The notes under the pieces were generated by a model that did not search any database, was not told the DNA's origin, and worked only from the letters and a program-made list of their open reading frames with translations. The position numbers and the translations under genes are program-made. Shown here piece after piece: positions 44,401 to 56,847 of a stretch of 64,000 nucleotides of DNA. Position 1 is the first letter of the stretch, and every line of letters starts with the position of its first letter. The DNA is from Actinostola sp. cb2023 (Eukaryota; Cnidaria; Anthozoa; Actiniaria; Actinostolidae): positions 292,500-356,499 of the forward strand of contig JAUJYZ010000420.1 in assembly GCA_033675265.1 (NCBI GenBank). Reading direction: 5' to 3'.

Positions 44401-47400
44401 GATGGGATGATGATGATTATAAGTAATACATGTAGATACAATAGAGTCGTTTTCGTATGAGTGGGAAACCTACGGTACGGAGTTACGGTTACGGTACGGA
44501 ATCGAACACATTGTATTCAACCAATCACAGCGCGCGAAATCATTGCTCGACCAATCAGAATGCCTGGATACCGCACGATGATGGCGCGATACCGTCACGG
44601 TACGGCACGAACCGTACCGTAACTACTTCCCACTCATACGAAAACGACTCTATGAGCAGCTGTACTGTATGGGAAATACAATGTCGAGCCACAGGCGAGT
44701 CTTTGCAATTCACGTGTACAGTACAGTCATGAATATTGTATCAGACTTATCATATGCACACATGTATAAAATCATGTTCTACTATAATAAGATATTAGTA
44801 AGTTTGGCCGAGAAAATCAAAGTTAAATTCTATGCAAATGAAGACGATTTTGTATTCAGAAATACAAGCTCTGCCACGGTTGTGATTTCTATTTGTGTTT
44901 TCCTCATGAATTATTAATGAATATATTAATAATTAAATATTATATATATGTTGATGTAGATAAAATTCATTGATGATCATTATGGTTATGACAATAAGTT
45001 ATGATGATGATGATTGGATGATGATGATGATTGGATGATGATGATGATTGGATGATGATGATTGGATGATGATGATTGGATGATGATGATTGGATGATGA
45101 TGATGATTGGATGATGATGATGATTGGATGATGATGATTGGATGATGATGATTGGATGATGATGATGATTGGATGATGATGATTGGATGATGATGATTGG
45201 ATGATGATGATTGGATGATGATGATTGGATGATGATGATGATATGATGATGATGATTGGATGATGATGATGATTGGATGATGATGATTGGACGATGATGA
45301 TGATTGGATGATGATGATGATTGGATGATGATTGGATGATGATGATTGGACGATGATTGGACGATGATGATTGGATGATGATGATGATTGGATCATTGAT
45401 GATACATGTAGGATGATATATATAGTGTATTGTTAAATTAATACTATTAAATATCTACACGTAGGATATGTTGGCTGCAAATCATTCTTAGAAGAAGTTC
45501 TCAAAGTAGTTGAACACTTGAGAGAAGCTAATCCTAATCTTGTATTCGGTAAGAAAATGAAATATCAAATCCAAGAGGCTTGACGAATGTTGTTGATTTT
45601 AATTTCTCGTAAATAAAGTAAGTAATCTCAAGTTCTTACATGTATTTTGTTCTCAGTATGCGATCCAGTAATGGGAGACAATGGAAAATTTGTAAGTAAA
45701 ATAAAAGGGAGCTACATATTTGCAGATAAGTACATTTGACCATAATCCTTTCCGCACAGACCTGCAACTGCCCTTACAGCATTGCAACTGACCTTGTAGC
45801 CTGCAACTGACCTTGCAGCCTGCAACTGACCTTGCAGCCTGCAACTGACCTTGCAGCCTGCAACTGACCTTGCAGCCTGCAACTGACCTTGCAGCCTGCA
45901 ACTGACCTTGCAGCCTGCAACTGACCTTGCAGCCTGCAACTGACCTTGCAGCCTGCAACTGACCTTGCAGCCTGCAACTGACCTTGCAGCATTGCAACTG
46001 ACCTTGCAGCATTGCAACTGACCTTGCAGCATTGCAACTGACCTTGCAGCATTGCAACTGACCTTGCAGCATTGCAACTGACCTTGCAGCATTGCAACTG
46101 ACCTTACAGCATTGCAACTGACCTTACAGCATTGCAACTGACCTTACAGCATTGCAACTGACCTTACAGCATTGCAACTGACCTTACAGCATTGCAACTG
46201 ACCTTACAGCATTGCAACTGACCTTACAGCATTGAAAACTGACCTTACAGCATTGCAACTGACCTTACAGCATTGCAACTGACCTTACAGCACTGCAACT
46301 GACCTTACAGCACTGCAACTGACCTTACAGCACTGCAACTGACCTTACAGCACTGCAACTGACCTTACAGCACTGCAACTGACCTTACAGCACTGCAACT
46401 GACCTTACAGCACTGCAACTGACCTTACAGCATTGCAACTGACCTTACAGCATTGCAACTGACCTTACAGCACTGCAACTGACCTTACAGCATTGCAACT
46501 GACCTTACAGCATTGCAACTGACCTTACAGCATTGCAACTGACCTTACAGCATTGCAACTGACCTTACAGCATTGAAAACTGACCTTACAGCATTGCAAC
46601 TGACCTTACAGCATTGCAACTGACCTTACAGCATTGCAACTGACCTTACAGCATTGCAACTGACCTTACAGCACTGCAACTGACCTTACAGCACTGCAAC
46701 TGACCTTACAGCACTGCAACTGACCTTACAGCACTGCAACTGACCTTACAGCACTGCAACTGACCTTACAGCACTGCAACTGACCTTACAGCACTGCAAC
46801 TGACCTTACAGCACTGCAACTGACCTTACAGCATTGCAACTGACCTTACAGCACTGCAACTGACCTTACAGCATTGCAACTGACCTTACAGCATTGCAAC
46901 TGACCTTACAGCATTGCAACTGACCTTACAGCATTACAGCATTGCAACTGACCTTACAGCATTGCAACTCGATCACTGCAACACCAATTATCATTGTGTT
47001 GTGAGTTGTAAGGAATAGTTGTTGCAATGTTATTTTTTTCTGCAGCTTGTCACACAGTCGATTATGAGTTTCAAATTGCTTTTTAATAGTATAGCAACGT
47101 CATAGGGATTGCAGTACTCGATGTGCAGCCACCATCTTGCTTTGTACATTGTATTGTGGCAAACAAGTGTGCCTTGAACATTGTTTGATGAGTAGAGATA
47201 ATATTGTATTTATATAGGTACCTATGATTTATCTAATAAACAGTATTTCTCGTATAGTATGTTCCTGAGGAATTATTACCAGTCTACAGAGATCATCTTG
47301 TACCAAGAGCTGACATTGCCACACCCAACCAGTTTGAAGCAGAGTAAGTTGGTTTGAATTAACAACAATCTCTGATGAAAATCTAAATTCTCCTGAAGGC

Positions 47401-50400
47401 TCTATGAATTTCAAAGGAGAATTTGGATTTTAATCATAAGTCACTTACACTGATCTTGCATGGACCCCTAAGTGATAACTGATCAAACACTGAATTCTCC
47501 CCTTGACTCTTTGAATTCCAAAGGAGAATTTGGATTTGGATCATAAGTCACTTTTACTGTTCTTGTATGGACCCCTAAGTGATCACTGATCAAACACTGA
47601 ATTCTCCCCTAGACTCTTTGAATTCCAAAGGAGAATTTGTATTCTGATCACAAGTCACTTACACTGTTCTTGTATGGACCTCCAAGTGATCACTGATCAA
47701 ACACTGAATTCTCCCCTAGACTCTTTGAATTCCAAAGGAGAATTTGGATTTGGATCATAAGTCGCTTTTTACACTGTTCTTGTATGGACCCCTAAGTGAT
47801 CACTGATCAAACACTGAATTCTCCCCTAGACTCTTTGAATTCCAAAGGAGAATTTGGATTTGGATCATAAGTCACTTACACTGTTCTTGTATGGACCTCT
47901 AAGTGATCACTGATCAAACACTGAATTCTCCCCTAGACTCTTTGAATTCCAAAGGAGAATTTGGATTTGGATCATAAGTCGCTTTTACACTGTTCTTGTA
48001 TGGACCCCTAAGTGATCACTGATCAAACACTGAATTCTCCCCTAGACTCTTTGAATTCCAAAGGAGAATTTGGATTTGGATCACAAGTCACTTACACTGT
48101 TCTTGTATGGACCACTAAGTGATCACTGATCAAACACTGAATTCTCCCCTAAACTCTTTGAATTCCAAAGGAGAATTTGGATTTGGATCATAAGTCGCTT
48201 TTACACTGTTCTTGTATGGACCCCTAAGTGATCACTGATCAAACACTGAATTCTCCCCTAGACTCTTTGAATTCCAAAGGAGAATTTGGATTTGGATCAC
48301 AAGTCACTTACACTGTTCTTGTATGGACCCCTAAGTGATCACTGATCAAACACTGAATTCTCCCCTAGACTCTTTGAATTTCAAAGGAGAATTTGGATTT
48401 GGATCATAAGTCGCTTTTACACTGTTCTTGTATGGACCCCTAAGTGATCACTGATCAAACACTGAATTCTCCCCTAGACTCTTTGAATTTCAAAGGAGAA
48501 TTTGGATTTGGATCATAAGTCGCTTTTACACTGTTCTTGTATGGGACCCCTAAGTGATCACTGATCAAACACTGAATTCTCCCCTAGACTCTTTGAATTC
48601 CAAAGGAGAATTTGGATTTGGATCACAAGTCACTTACACTGTTCTTGTATGGACCTCCAAGTGATCACTGATCAAACACTGAATTCTCCCCTAGACTCTT
48701 TGAATTTCAAAGGAGAATTTGGATTTGGATCACAAGTCACTTACACTGTTCTTGTATGGACCTCCAAGTGATCACTGATCAAACACTGAATTCTCCCCTA
48801 GACTCTTTGAATTTCAAAGGAGAATTTGGATTTGGATCATAAGTCACCTTGAATTGCAGTAAATTAAATAAAGTACATACATTTGTACATGAAGTGTCTC
48901 CTTCCTAAAATAGTTTTTTTCATGTGAGTGGGTTCGTGCCGTGTGGTGCCGGGCGGTGACCGTGCGGTGTCAAATCATGCTGATTGGTTGAGCAATTATT
49001 TGCACACTGATTATACAGCTACATTGTAATTCAGAAAACGTTGTCGGCGATCGACTTCAAGCCTACGCGACTAGACCGAAAAGGAGTATGGGTAAGAAGA
49101 AGAAGAAGAAGAATACTTTATTTGCACTTTACATAATCAATGAGTCTATAAATACACTATCAAAAAGGAATGTATCTCACGGAATATGAATCATATCTGC
49201 TTCTGTTTCCTTTTTTTTTAACACGTAGGCATACATTTACAGATTCACCTGCCATTGTCACCAAATACCAAAGGCATGCAAGTGAATCATCATATCTACC
49301 CATACTCCTTTTCGGTCTAGTCGCGTAGGCTTGAAGTCGATCGCCGACAACGTTTTCTGAATTAGCTGTATATACCAGTTGAATACATGTCTTCGATTCG
49401 ATTCCATGACCGTAACTCTGTGTCCTTGGCTTCCCACTCATACGAAACCAACTCATCATCTATATTACCATCCCCTCTCTTAAAAGAGAGCAATAATCTC
49501 AACTCTTCCTGTTAAGGGGATTGTTATTAGCCTTTTTGAAAATTGCATTGTTTATTGTATGAAAATTGTTTTTATTTGACAGAATGTTGACAGGAATTAA
49601 AATAGAGACAGAAAACGATGCATTTAAGGTACATACGTGTACATAATTTATGTACATGTAAGTTTGCCATAAATGCTCTATTTAGTGTCAGAGCTATAAG
49701 CACCTCATATCCAATAAGAAGTAATTTTATTATAACTTGACCCTTCCAACTAAGTACCCCTACCAAATAAAAAACTGTTGGTAGTAATTGACATCCTTAT
49801 CCATAACATCCATAAATAATATTGAAGTGTCAATGTTTGGCAAAGATAATTATGGAAATTGTTAGTTTAATTGACTATATAATAGTAAATATTTGAACCC
49901 CCCCCCCCCCACCCCCCAAAAAACGCCACCCTCCCCCCCCAAAAAAAAACGTTTTAGAATTTCAGATTGCATTTGTTTTATTGCTTCTCACATGAGCTAG
50001 GATTCCTGTGGTAGTTTGATTTGCAGAATAACATTTTACGTTTCTTTGTTCATATCTGTGGCTCCAGGCTATGAAGGTTCTACATGATAAAGGAACCAAG
50101 ACTGTGGTCATTACAAGCTCAGAACTCAAAAAGAATATGTTGGTAGCACTTGGCAGTTCTTACAGAGGTATACAGAACTTCAACAGTCTGGAATGTATAT
50201 GGCGCAGACTAATTTGACTAGAAATTATAATGAATTATGATATGCATTTTGGATCTACAATTTACATGTAAAACTCATTTATGAAATCCACCATCATGCT
50301 GCCAGGACACTGTCCTGAACTTTGTCTTGTTGCTCTTCACATCATGGTTGCATTTCGGTGAATTTGTATCCAAACTGCAGATATTGTACCTGTCGATCCA

Positions 50401-51928
50401 AAGCCAAATTCTCCTCTAGAATTCAAAGAACTTCAAGGAGAATTTCGATTTTGATCAGAGGGTCTGCACTTACATTGTTCTTGCACCGACCCCTCCAATA
50501 TTGTACCAATACTCCAGTTTTGCATTTTTTAGTTTAGAGATAACCGCTGTCGTTGACAAAAGATGCATTTACTACAGGGTTAGCCTCGATTCAGAAACCA
50601 GTCCGTGCAAATCAAAAATGTTTCTATTGTTTCGTGTAAACATTTTTTCATGTTCTTGTTGATATTTGTGAGTAATTTACACTGACTCGAGGCTAACCCT
50701 GTACAAATGCGTCTGATGTCAATAAGTACAGGCGGGTTTTTACAACAGGATCTGTGAACGCGGAAAGCGACTACGGTATTATACATACATACATGTATAT
50801 ACATGTAGATTTAAAATGTTGAAATATTAATTGTATAACATGGATGATATTAAATTTGTTTAGACGGCAAGCATGTTAGCATCCGAATGGAGATTCCAAA
50901 GCTAGATGTAACCTTCACTGGGACGGGTGACCTGTTTACAAGCCTATTGCTGGCTTGGGCATACAAGCACCCAAACAACTTACAACTGGCCTGTGAAAAG
51001 ACCATGTCTACGGTACAGACTATCTTGAAAAGGACCGTGGAAGATGCTAGACAAAAAGCCAAAGGTATAGTCATTATATGGAAGATAAAAGTACAGTCAT
51101 TTCACAGGCAGCCCAACTTAGTATTTCTCCTGAGACTTTTGTTGAAAAGAGAAAGATGTTTTAAATAAACATCGGCAGATGAAACCGACACAACAAGTGG
51201 CACTGATTTTGCCAGCTTGTAAAGAACACTCTGCTTTTGCATGATCAGAGTGCAAACCATATGTCCGTGAAATAGTACTATTTTTAGTACTATTTTCTTT
51301 TATCTTATGTTATGTTTTATTTTGTAAATATTAATAGGAAATATAGTATTAGTATTTTTATCATTGTAATTATAATCTAGATAGCGCTTTGAGCACTAGA
51401 AAAAGCACTTTATAAATAATAAAGTAGTAGTATTATTATTACTATTTCTAAATAGTACTAAATATTAGTGTTATCTCCATTGTTTTTCTATTGTTTCATC
51501 AGTGCTATTTAATTAGAACTAATTAGTTAATACTGTTTCACGGACATATGGTTTGCACTCTACCAGGCTGAATAAGATATTACAAGTTTATATCAGGGCC
51601 TTCAGTAGATGGCATTTCTGGTCTCGTGCGGAATAATGTTATCAGCATGAATTGCATACTCTCTGTTTGATAGCACATGGTGGTCAGTGTTTGACAACCA
51701 TTTGAGGCCAGATAATGAGATTCATGGGCTTTTATCAGATGATTGAAACCAAGCAATTCCACACAGGTTTTCTTATCAACAAACTCAGTTATTGTGGTAT
51801 TATTTTCAGCGGGTGGAAATCCAGATGGCAAACCCACACCTGCCCAGCTTGAGCTAAAACTAATACAAAGCTTGGACGACATTAGAGAGGGGAAAATCAT
51901 TTACAAAGCTGAAGTTGTGCCATGTTGA
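38421..51928 (+). CDS. PDXK: Pyridoxal kinase B, 10 exons, complete
   Basis: Exons: 38421-38513, 38630-38684, 43407-43511, 45465-45548, 45657-45691, 47258-47343, 49583-49628, 50068-50167, 50864-51064, 51810-51928. They total 924 nt, or 307 residues, close to the family length of about 310. The protein is a cytosolic ribokinase-fold kinase making pyridoxal 5'-phosphate from B6 vitamers with ATP. Motifs in order: [20 protein letters not shown] with the substrate-pocket Ser, [50 protein letters not shown], and the GTGDLF catalytic loop with its Asp (exon 9). The C-terminus ends KAEVVPC. All splice sites are GT-AG. The gene spans 13.5 kb because introns 2, 3, 5, 6 and 8 hold foldback elements, MITEs and minisatellites. 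It is the functional-looking partner of copy A. Confidence 0.93.
39461..39737. mobile_element. Tigger/pogo-like MITE
   Basis: Ends TACAGTCAACTCC and GAGAGTTGACTGTA are inverted, with TA at both borders. The CAGTCAACTC-type terminus and the adjoining GCTATTACGGA motifs recall pogo/Tigger elements. No transposase. Confidence 0.5.
39968..40200 (+). repeat. Poly-C / CCCCA tract
   Basis: Runs of up to about 20 C alternate with AACC, CCATCCC and CACCC in intron 2 of copy B. The minus strand is G-rich enough for quadruplexes. Such tracts are prone to sequencing error, so lengths are unreliable. Pro- or Gly-rich frames here are not genes. Confidence 0.9.
42364..42627. mobile_element. Mariner-like MITE with TA borders
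   Basis: Ends TACAGTCATTCTCAAAAAAG and its near-complement; the inverted arms extend over roughly 70 bp (CAATAAAGTCACGTGATTCA). TA dinucleotides at both borders fit Tc1/mariner insertion. Confidence 0.8.
42865..43255 (+). repeat. GGAT tetranucleotide array
   Basis: (GGAT)n with GAGAGGGATGGGATGAT higher-order inserts recurring about every 60-75 bp in intron 2 of copy B. Confidence 0.95.
44441..44653. mobile_element. MITE with 27-bp perfect terminal repeats
   Basis: Ends ATAGAGTCGTTTTCGTATGA and its complement are perfect over 27 bp, and the interior is rich in GGTACGG/CCGTACC, itself inverted. A diverged relative is at 48911-49455. It lies in intron 3 of copy B. Confidence 0.85.
45000..45395 (+). 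repeat. GATGATTG-type array
   Basis: Mixtures of GATGATGATTG and GATGATGATGATTG fill the end of intron 3 of copy B, ending about 70 bp before exon 4. Confidence 0.95.
45775..46970 (+). repeat. 19/20-bp minisatellite, about 60 copies
   Basis: A GCAACTGACCTTACAGCATT-type unit occurs in three blocks: a 19-bp CCTGCAACTGACCTTGCAG form first, then 20-bp ATTGC forms, then alternating ATTGC and CTGC forms. It fills most of intron 5 of copy B. The block order shows stepwise expansion. Confidence 0.97.
47375..48850 (+). repeat. 108-bp minisatellite, about 14 copies
   Basis: The unit contains GATCACTGATCAAACACTG, GAATTCTCCCCTAGACTCTT, CCAAAGGAGAATTTGGATTT and GTTCTTGTATGGACC. It occupies the first part of intron 6 of copy B, starting about 30 bp after the exon 6 donor. 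Single diverged monomers occur at about 50400-50505 and 60950-61345. Confidence 0.97.
48911..49455. mobile_element. Diverged MITE with a nested 66-bp perfect hairpin
   Basis: The outer ends (CATGTGAGTGGGTTCGT... and CCCACTCATACGAAA) match the family at 44441-44653. Inside, 49029-49094 and 49298-49363 are a perfect 66-bp inverted repeat around about 200 bp containing an A/G-rich tail and an ACTTTATTTGCACTTTACAT segment. The perfect arms indicate a recent duplication. Confidence 0.75.
49895..49955 (+). repeat. C-run and A-run tract
   Basis: Low-complexity C and A homopolymers in intron 7 of copy B. Length is likely unreliable. Confidence 0.8.
50573..50703. mobile_element. 131-bp MITE with TA borders
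   Basis: Ends TACAGGGTTAGCCTCGA and TCGAGGCTAACCCTGTA are perfect inverted repeats of 17 bp. It lies in intron 8 of copy B. Confidence 0.85.
51247..51551. mobile_element. MITE with AGAGTGCAAACCATATGTCC ends
   Basis: Perfect inverted ends of about 28 bp enclose many TTAGTACTATTT-type motifs and a retroelement-like tail (AGCGCTTTGAGCAC...CACTTTATAAATAATAAAG). It belongs to the same superfamily as 37363-37524. It lies in intron 9 of copy B. Confidence 0.8.
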
Positions 51929-52699
51929 AGGTGGTACCATAAAATTTTTTTGACTTGTAATACAAGACGCTGTCAGAGAGCAGACTTCATATGACTGGAA
52001 AATTATGGCACACGGCATGGTCCGACGTAAGATTTTCACAGCCATATGAAATATGCTCTACAATATATCATACTGTGAATGGATTGAAGGGTATTATTAT
52101 GATAAGCAATGTTTATGAGAAGCTTGAAATTTTGATGATTTAATTGAGTGGAAATGTTGCAGCAGTAATTAATGAGGATCAATTTTTTTATTTTTTTGGA
52201 TGAGGATCAAATGATGATTATAAATGTTTAGTGATAATGAGAGATCATAATGGTACATACATGTACATACATGTAATAAAATTTATACATTTATATGATT
52301 ACAATGGTGGTAGTTATAATTTGCTACTATAGATGTGCAGTGCATCAGGATCCGGATTTTAAGCGTGTGAAATTGGTAAAACCGGGTTTGAGTCAGGAAA
52401 AAGGTATTTCCAGTTCTCAAGACAACAAAATCGAATGTAAAAAAAATAAATTACTAATTATAGAATCGTAAGTAAGTAAGCGAGACCAAATTGAGAAATA
52501 TCCAAAAAAAATTGGGGGGGGGGGGGGGGGGGGGGTTTTTCTGTTCCAAATTTCACAAAAAAAACGGATTTTCCGGTCTAGAGCTATATATTTTTGGGTA
52601 ATTCCGGGTACCGGTCTGAATCCTGGAGCCGCACCAACCACTTCCCGGGGAGTACACCCCCCCCCGTGATTGAGTGTCACAACAGATGTTTTTATTGAT

Positions 52700-54068
52700 A
52701 GTGAAGGATAAGAATGGTAGAGTGATTGATGAACATGATTGTAGTGGTGGTAGTGATGATGATAACATGATTGTAGTGGCCGTTGCATGGTAGTGATGAT
52801 GATAACATATGAGTGGTGGTAGTGATGGTGATTGTAGTGATGGTAGTGATGATGATAACATATGATTGTAGGGTGGTAGTGATGATGATAACATATGATT
52901 GTAGTGGTGGTAGTGATGATGATAACATATGATTGTAGTGGTGGTAGTGATGATGATAACATATGATGTAGTGGTAGTGATGATGATATGATTGTTGTAG
53001 TGGTGGTAGTGATGATGATAACATGATTGTAGTGGTAGTGCTGATGATAACATATGATTGTAGTGGGTGGTAGTAGTGATGATGATACATGAGTGGCCGT
53101 TGCATGGTAGTGATGATGATAACATATGATTGTAGTGGTGGTAGTGATGATGATAACCTGATTGTAGTGGCCGTTGCATTGTAGTGATGATGATAACATA
53201 TGATTGTAGTGGGGTAGTGATGATGATAACATAGGATTGTAGTGGTGGTAGTGATGATGATAACATATGATTGTAGTGGTGGTAGTGATGATGATAACAT
53301 ATGATTGTAGTGTAGTGATGATGATAACATATGATTGTAGTGGTGGTAGTGATGATGATACCATATGATTGTAGTGGTGGTAGTGATGATGATAGCATAT
53401 GATTGTAGTGGTGGTAGTGATGATGATAACATATGATTGTAGTGGTGGTAGTGATGATGATAACATATGATTGTAGTGGTGGTAGTGATGATGATAACAT
53501 ATGATTGTAGTGGTGGTAGTGATGATGATAACATATGATTGTAGTGGTAGTGATGATGATAACATATGATTGTGTAGTGGTGGTAGTGATGATGATGAAC
53601 ATGATTGTAGTGGTACGTGATGATGATGAACATATGATTGTAGTGGTGGTAGTAGTGATGATGATAACATGATTGTAGTGGCCGTTGCATGGTAGTGATG
53701 ATGTAAACATATGATTGGTAGTGGTGGTAGTGATGATGATAACATATGATTGTAGTGGTGGTAGTGATGATGATAACATATGATTGTAGTGGTGGTAGTG
53801 ATGATGATAACATTATGATTGTAGTGGTAGTGATGGATGAGACAACATCATGATTTGTAGTGGTGGTAGTGATGATGATAACATAGATGATTGTAGTGGT
53901 GGTAGTGATGATGATAAACTGATTGTAGTGGTAGTGATATGATGACAACATATATGATTAGTAGTGGGTGGTAGTGATTGATGATAACATATGATTGTAG
54001 TGGTGGTAGTGATGATGATAACATTATGATTGTAGTGGTGGTTAGGTGATGGATGATACATACATTGT
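52700..54068 (+). repeat. 34-bp minisatellite, about 38 copies
   Basis: The unit is GTAGTGGTGGTAGTGATGAT plus GATAACATATGATT. Some units carry GGCCGTTGCATG instead of GGTGG. The last 300 bp has many small indels, in contrast to the regular middle, which may be sequencing noise. It begins about 770 bp after the end of pyridoxal kinase B. The long Ser/His/Tyr frames on the minus strand are repeat translation. Confidence 0.97.
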
Positions 54069-54696
54069 AGTTAGGAGATCAATACTGGCATGCTCCTATT
54101 CTAAAACACTTTCCAACATTTGACTTTCTGAATTATAAAACTATAATTTATGTAAATAGAAAATAACCACGTACAGTTACCAGTATACCAGTACCTCGTA
54201 AGGCCAAATTTTTATCAGTTACATGTTCTATTTGAACGATGTTTGACACGTTACATTGTAGTACGTGTACTGTAAATAAAATAATGTGTCGACACCAGCA
54301 CTTTTTGGAATAATGGTACCATTTGATTCATGGCAATAAAAACTAAAAAAAAAGCCTATATGTTCACTGCAATCTTTTGTTATCCATTTTTGAAAACATG
54401 TTCTACTTCCAGATTATGATAATAACATCATTAATAATAATAAAACGTAAGGAGTGGTTCCCAATCTCCCGAGACAGAGGCTCATGCTAAAAACTGCTTG
54501 GGGACTATAAAATAGAGAAAGATACAATATTGGGCAATCAAATAAGATGATGATTGGCAAGCACCAGTCTTAGGTGACTCCAAATAATTGTGAGTGCATT
54601 TTTTAATATTTTAATCTCGCTCTCGTATCATTCTTTTTGCGTCAAAAACACTCGCCTATTTCGCATTAAACACATGTATACTCAACCATGTAGACT
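54069..54696. other. Intergenic, nothing supported
   Basis: AT-rich DNA with no convincing frame, RNA gene or repeat array. Confidence 0.5.
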
Positions 54697-55124
54697 TTAA
54701 GGGTGTATTCAAAATTGATTTGTTCCGTCGGCGTTTTGCCGTTACGGGCGATTTTATATCAGTGGTTTTTCAACAGATGTCTCCGGTCTCGCTCAAAAAA
54801 TCGTACGTTTCTACGAAACTTCAGATTCTTGTTATAATAGAGTTGCTTCATAATTTTGTATGCCGGGTTTTAAAAAAATCTCGCGACTGCAAGTGCGCGG
54901 AATGATTTTATGGTCAGTTTTGAGGCGCCGCAACGGTGCAGCGAGAGATTTTTAAAACCGGCAGGAAAAATTATGACAAGCATTACAGAATCTGAAGTTT
55001 CGTAGAAATCGTACGATTTTGAGGAGAGCGAACCGGGGAACTATATGAAAACCACTGTTAGAAAATCGCCCGTAAACGGGCAAACGGCGACTGAAAAACT
55101 TCAAAATTGATTTACACTTCTTAA
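54697..55124. mobile_element. TTAA-bounded foldback element, 428 bp
   Basis: TTAA at 54697-54700 and 55121-55124 bound imperfect inverted arms of about 190 bp, matching over blocks such as AATCGTACG, GAAACTTCAGATTCT and GAGATTTTTAAAACCGG. No coding capacity. It is older than the 28904 element because its arms have diverged. Confidence 0.7.
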
Positions 55125-56847
55125 AAGCCTACAGGGTTGAGTTCTTACATAGGTAAATGCAGAAATATCCGAGTGTTTTTGACGCGATTACGAGCGAGTT
55201 AAAAAATCACAGAATGCATCGCATTATGTTGGGTACCTTAAATCCCATTTGTTCTAAAGAACTTATTACTTGTGTTAATAACATTATAGTGTGCATAATA
55301 AGTGGAAACTATATAAAGTGTGAGTATATAGTTGTAAAGTGATATTTACTGCAGAGTGCCGTGTTATATCAAGTAGATTACACCATGTAGATCGAGCCAT
55401 GGCGAGGATCTACAGTGTCTATGTCCAAGACAATCACGGATGCGATGTGTAAAGGCTTCTAAACCCCTCCATCCCACTTCCTTGATGTAAACAGTATTAC
55501 AAGAAAAAAAATTCTAAGCAATAACAAGAAAAATAAGAACTTTGGTAAAGGCTTGTCTGACCGTCACTCTCCGTGAAGGTACACCTAAACTAATCAACAT
55601 TGGAGGCGAGTGTGTATTCGTGTAGAGAAGCCGTAACAATAACCGCATTTGCTGTCTAGGGCTATATGGCAAAGGTCCTGTCCGAGGGAAATGAGACCTT
55701 TACCTGACCTGTGTCAGTCTACATACATGAATCAAAACTGATTTTAACCACTTAAATGTTTAGTCACAGTGTCTGTATCGGGTATACAGATCCTGATGGA
55801 CGATTCAACCACAAACTGGTTGGCTCAATTGCTCAGGAATATTAATGAGGTTTTAGAATAATATACATGTATAACGTGAGTATAAGTTGTTAAGTACTAT
55901 CAAGTTGAGTCTATAAGTTGTAATAAAAAAATTGTTATATATGGTAAATATAAGTCTAAGAGATAAGTTTACAATGTTGTAAAACTCTATCATTCATGTT
56001 CCCAATTTCCCAGTTCTGTTTCTGGGTGGGACATGCTGCTTTAGGTTGGCAGTGATCGTTCGTCCAGCCTCCTGATTTTCACCCAACCCTTTGAGAACTA
56101 GAGTAGCTTCCTCAATTGGTCCATGGGTTAAGTGAGAATGGTCCTCGTCGGGCAATGGTCATACAGAGGTATGCCAGCAATCAGCAGCACGTGGCTGTCA
56201 TGGATGGATATGCGTGATTTGGAATGTTGTACCCATTGCACCCTAACAGTAGCAACCTAATACACAAAACAGTTGGTCATTTGAATACCCGAGGTATACA
56301 TTTTGGTATTGCTGTGTACAAACAGAAAAGAATAAAATATACAGGAAAATGGGATTAGATTCCAGCTGAGGGTACCAACCCCCCCGGCCACCCCCTGTGT
56401 GCTGTGAGGGGGCGGTTTATTCTACACATAGGTGGGGACAAATGTGGTTGGAGCAATAGAAATCGCCTGAGTGGGAAGTCTGCTCCCCACTAGCAAGTAA
56501 AACACTTGACACGTTAAAACAACAATATTTCCAATTTAACAAAACATTTTAAATGTGTCAATAAATTAATATTCGTTATTTACGTGGACATAGTAGCAGA
56601 TATTTCTCCATTCCAAGTTCCCTTCTCACTCTCCCAAAAGATGCAAACCCATGTATTGCTCGGGTACTTCGGGTAAATGCGCCACCTTGTTGACATCGAT
56701 GTCTACTAGAACAGCATTGGGGAATATGGGTCTAGATTTGGTGCTTTGGTGCCAAAGCGTTCTCTGTCATTCTTTGATAGTACTTTGCCATCTGAATAAA
56801 TAACAATTACTGAATAAGAGGTTTCTGCTGTCATCCTTCTACAGCGT
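55125..56847. other. Intergenic, no gene supported
   Basis: I see no array or recognisable domain. A minus-strand stretch ending near 55999 is open for about 50 codons and reads like protein (AGRTITANLKQH...RTGKLGT). It is bounded by stops and has no clear splice acceptor, so I do not call it a gene. Confidence 0.4.

Noticed and set aside
45653..46137. Three overlapping minus-strand Cys/Gln-rich frames
   Set aside because: Translation of the 19/20-bp minisatellite; all three frames give the same peptide shifted.
52417..54061. Minus-strand frames of over 400 codons rich in Ser, His, Tyr and Ile
   Set aside because: Direct translation of the 34-bp minisatellite, open in several overlapping frames at once.
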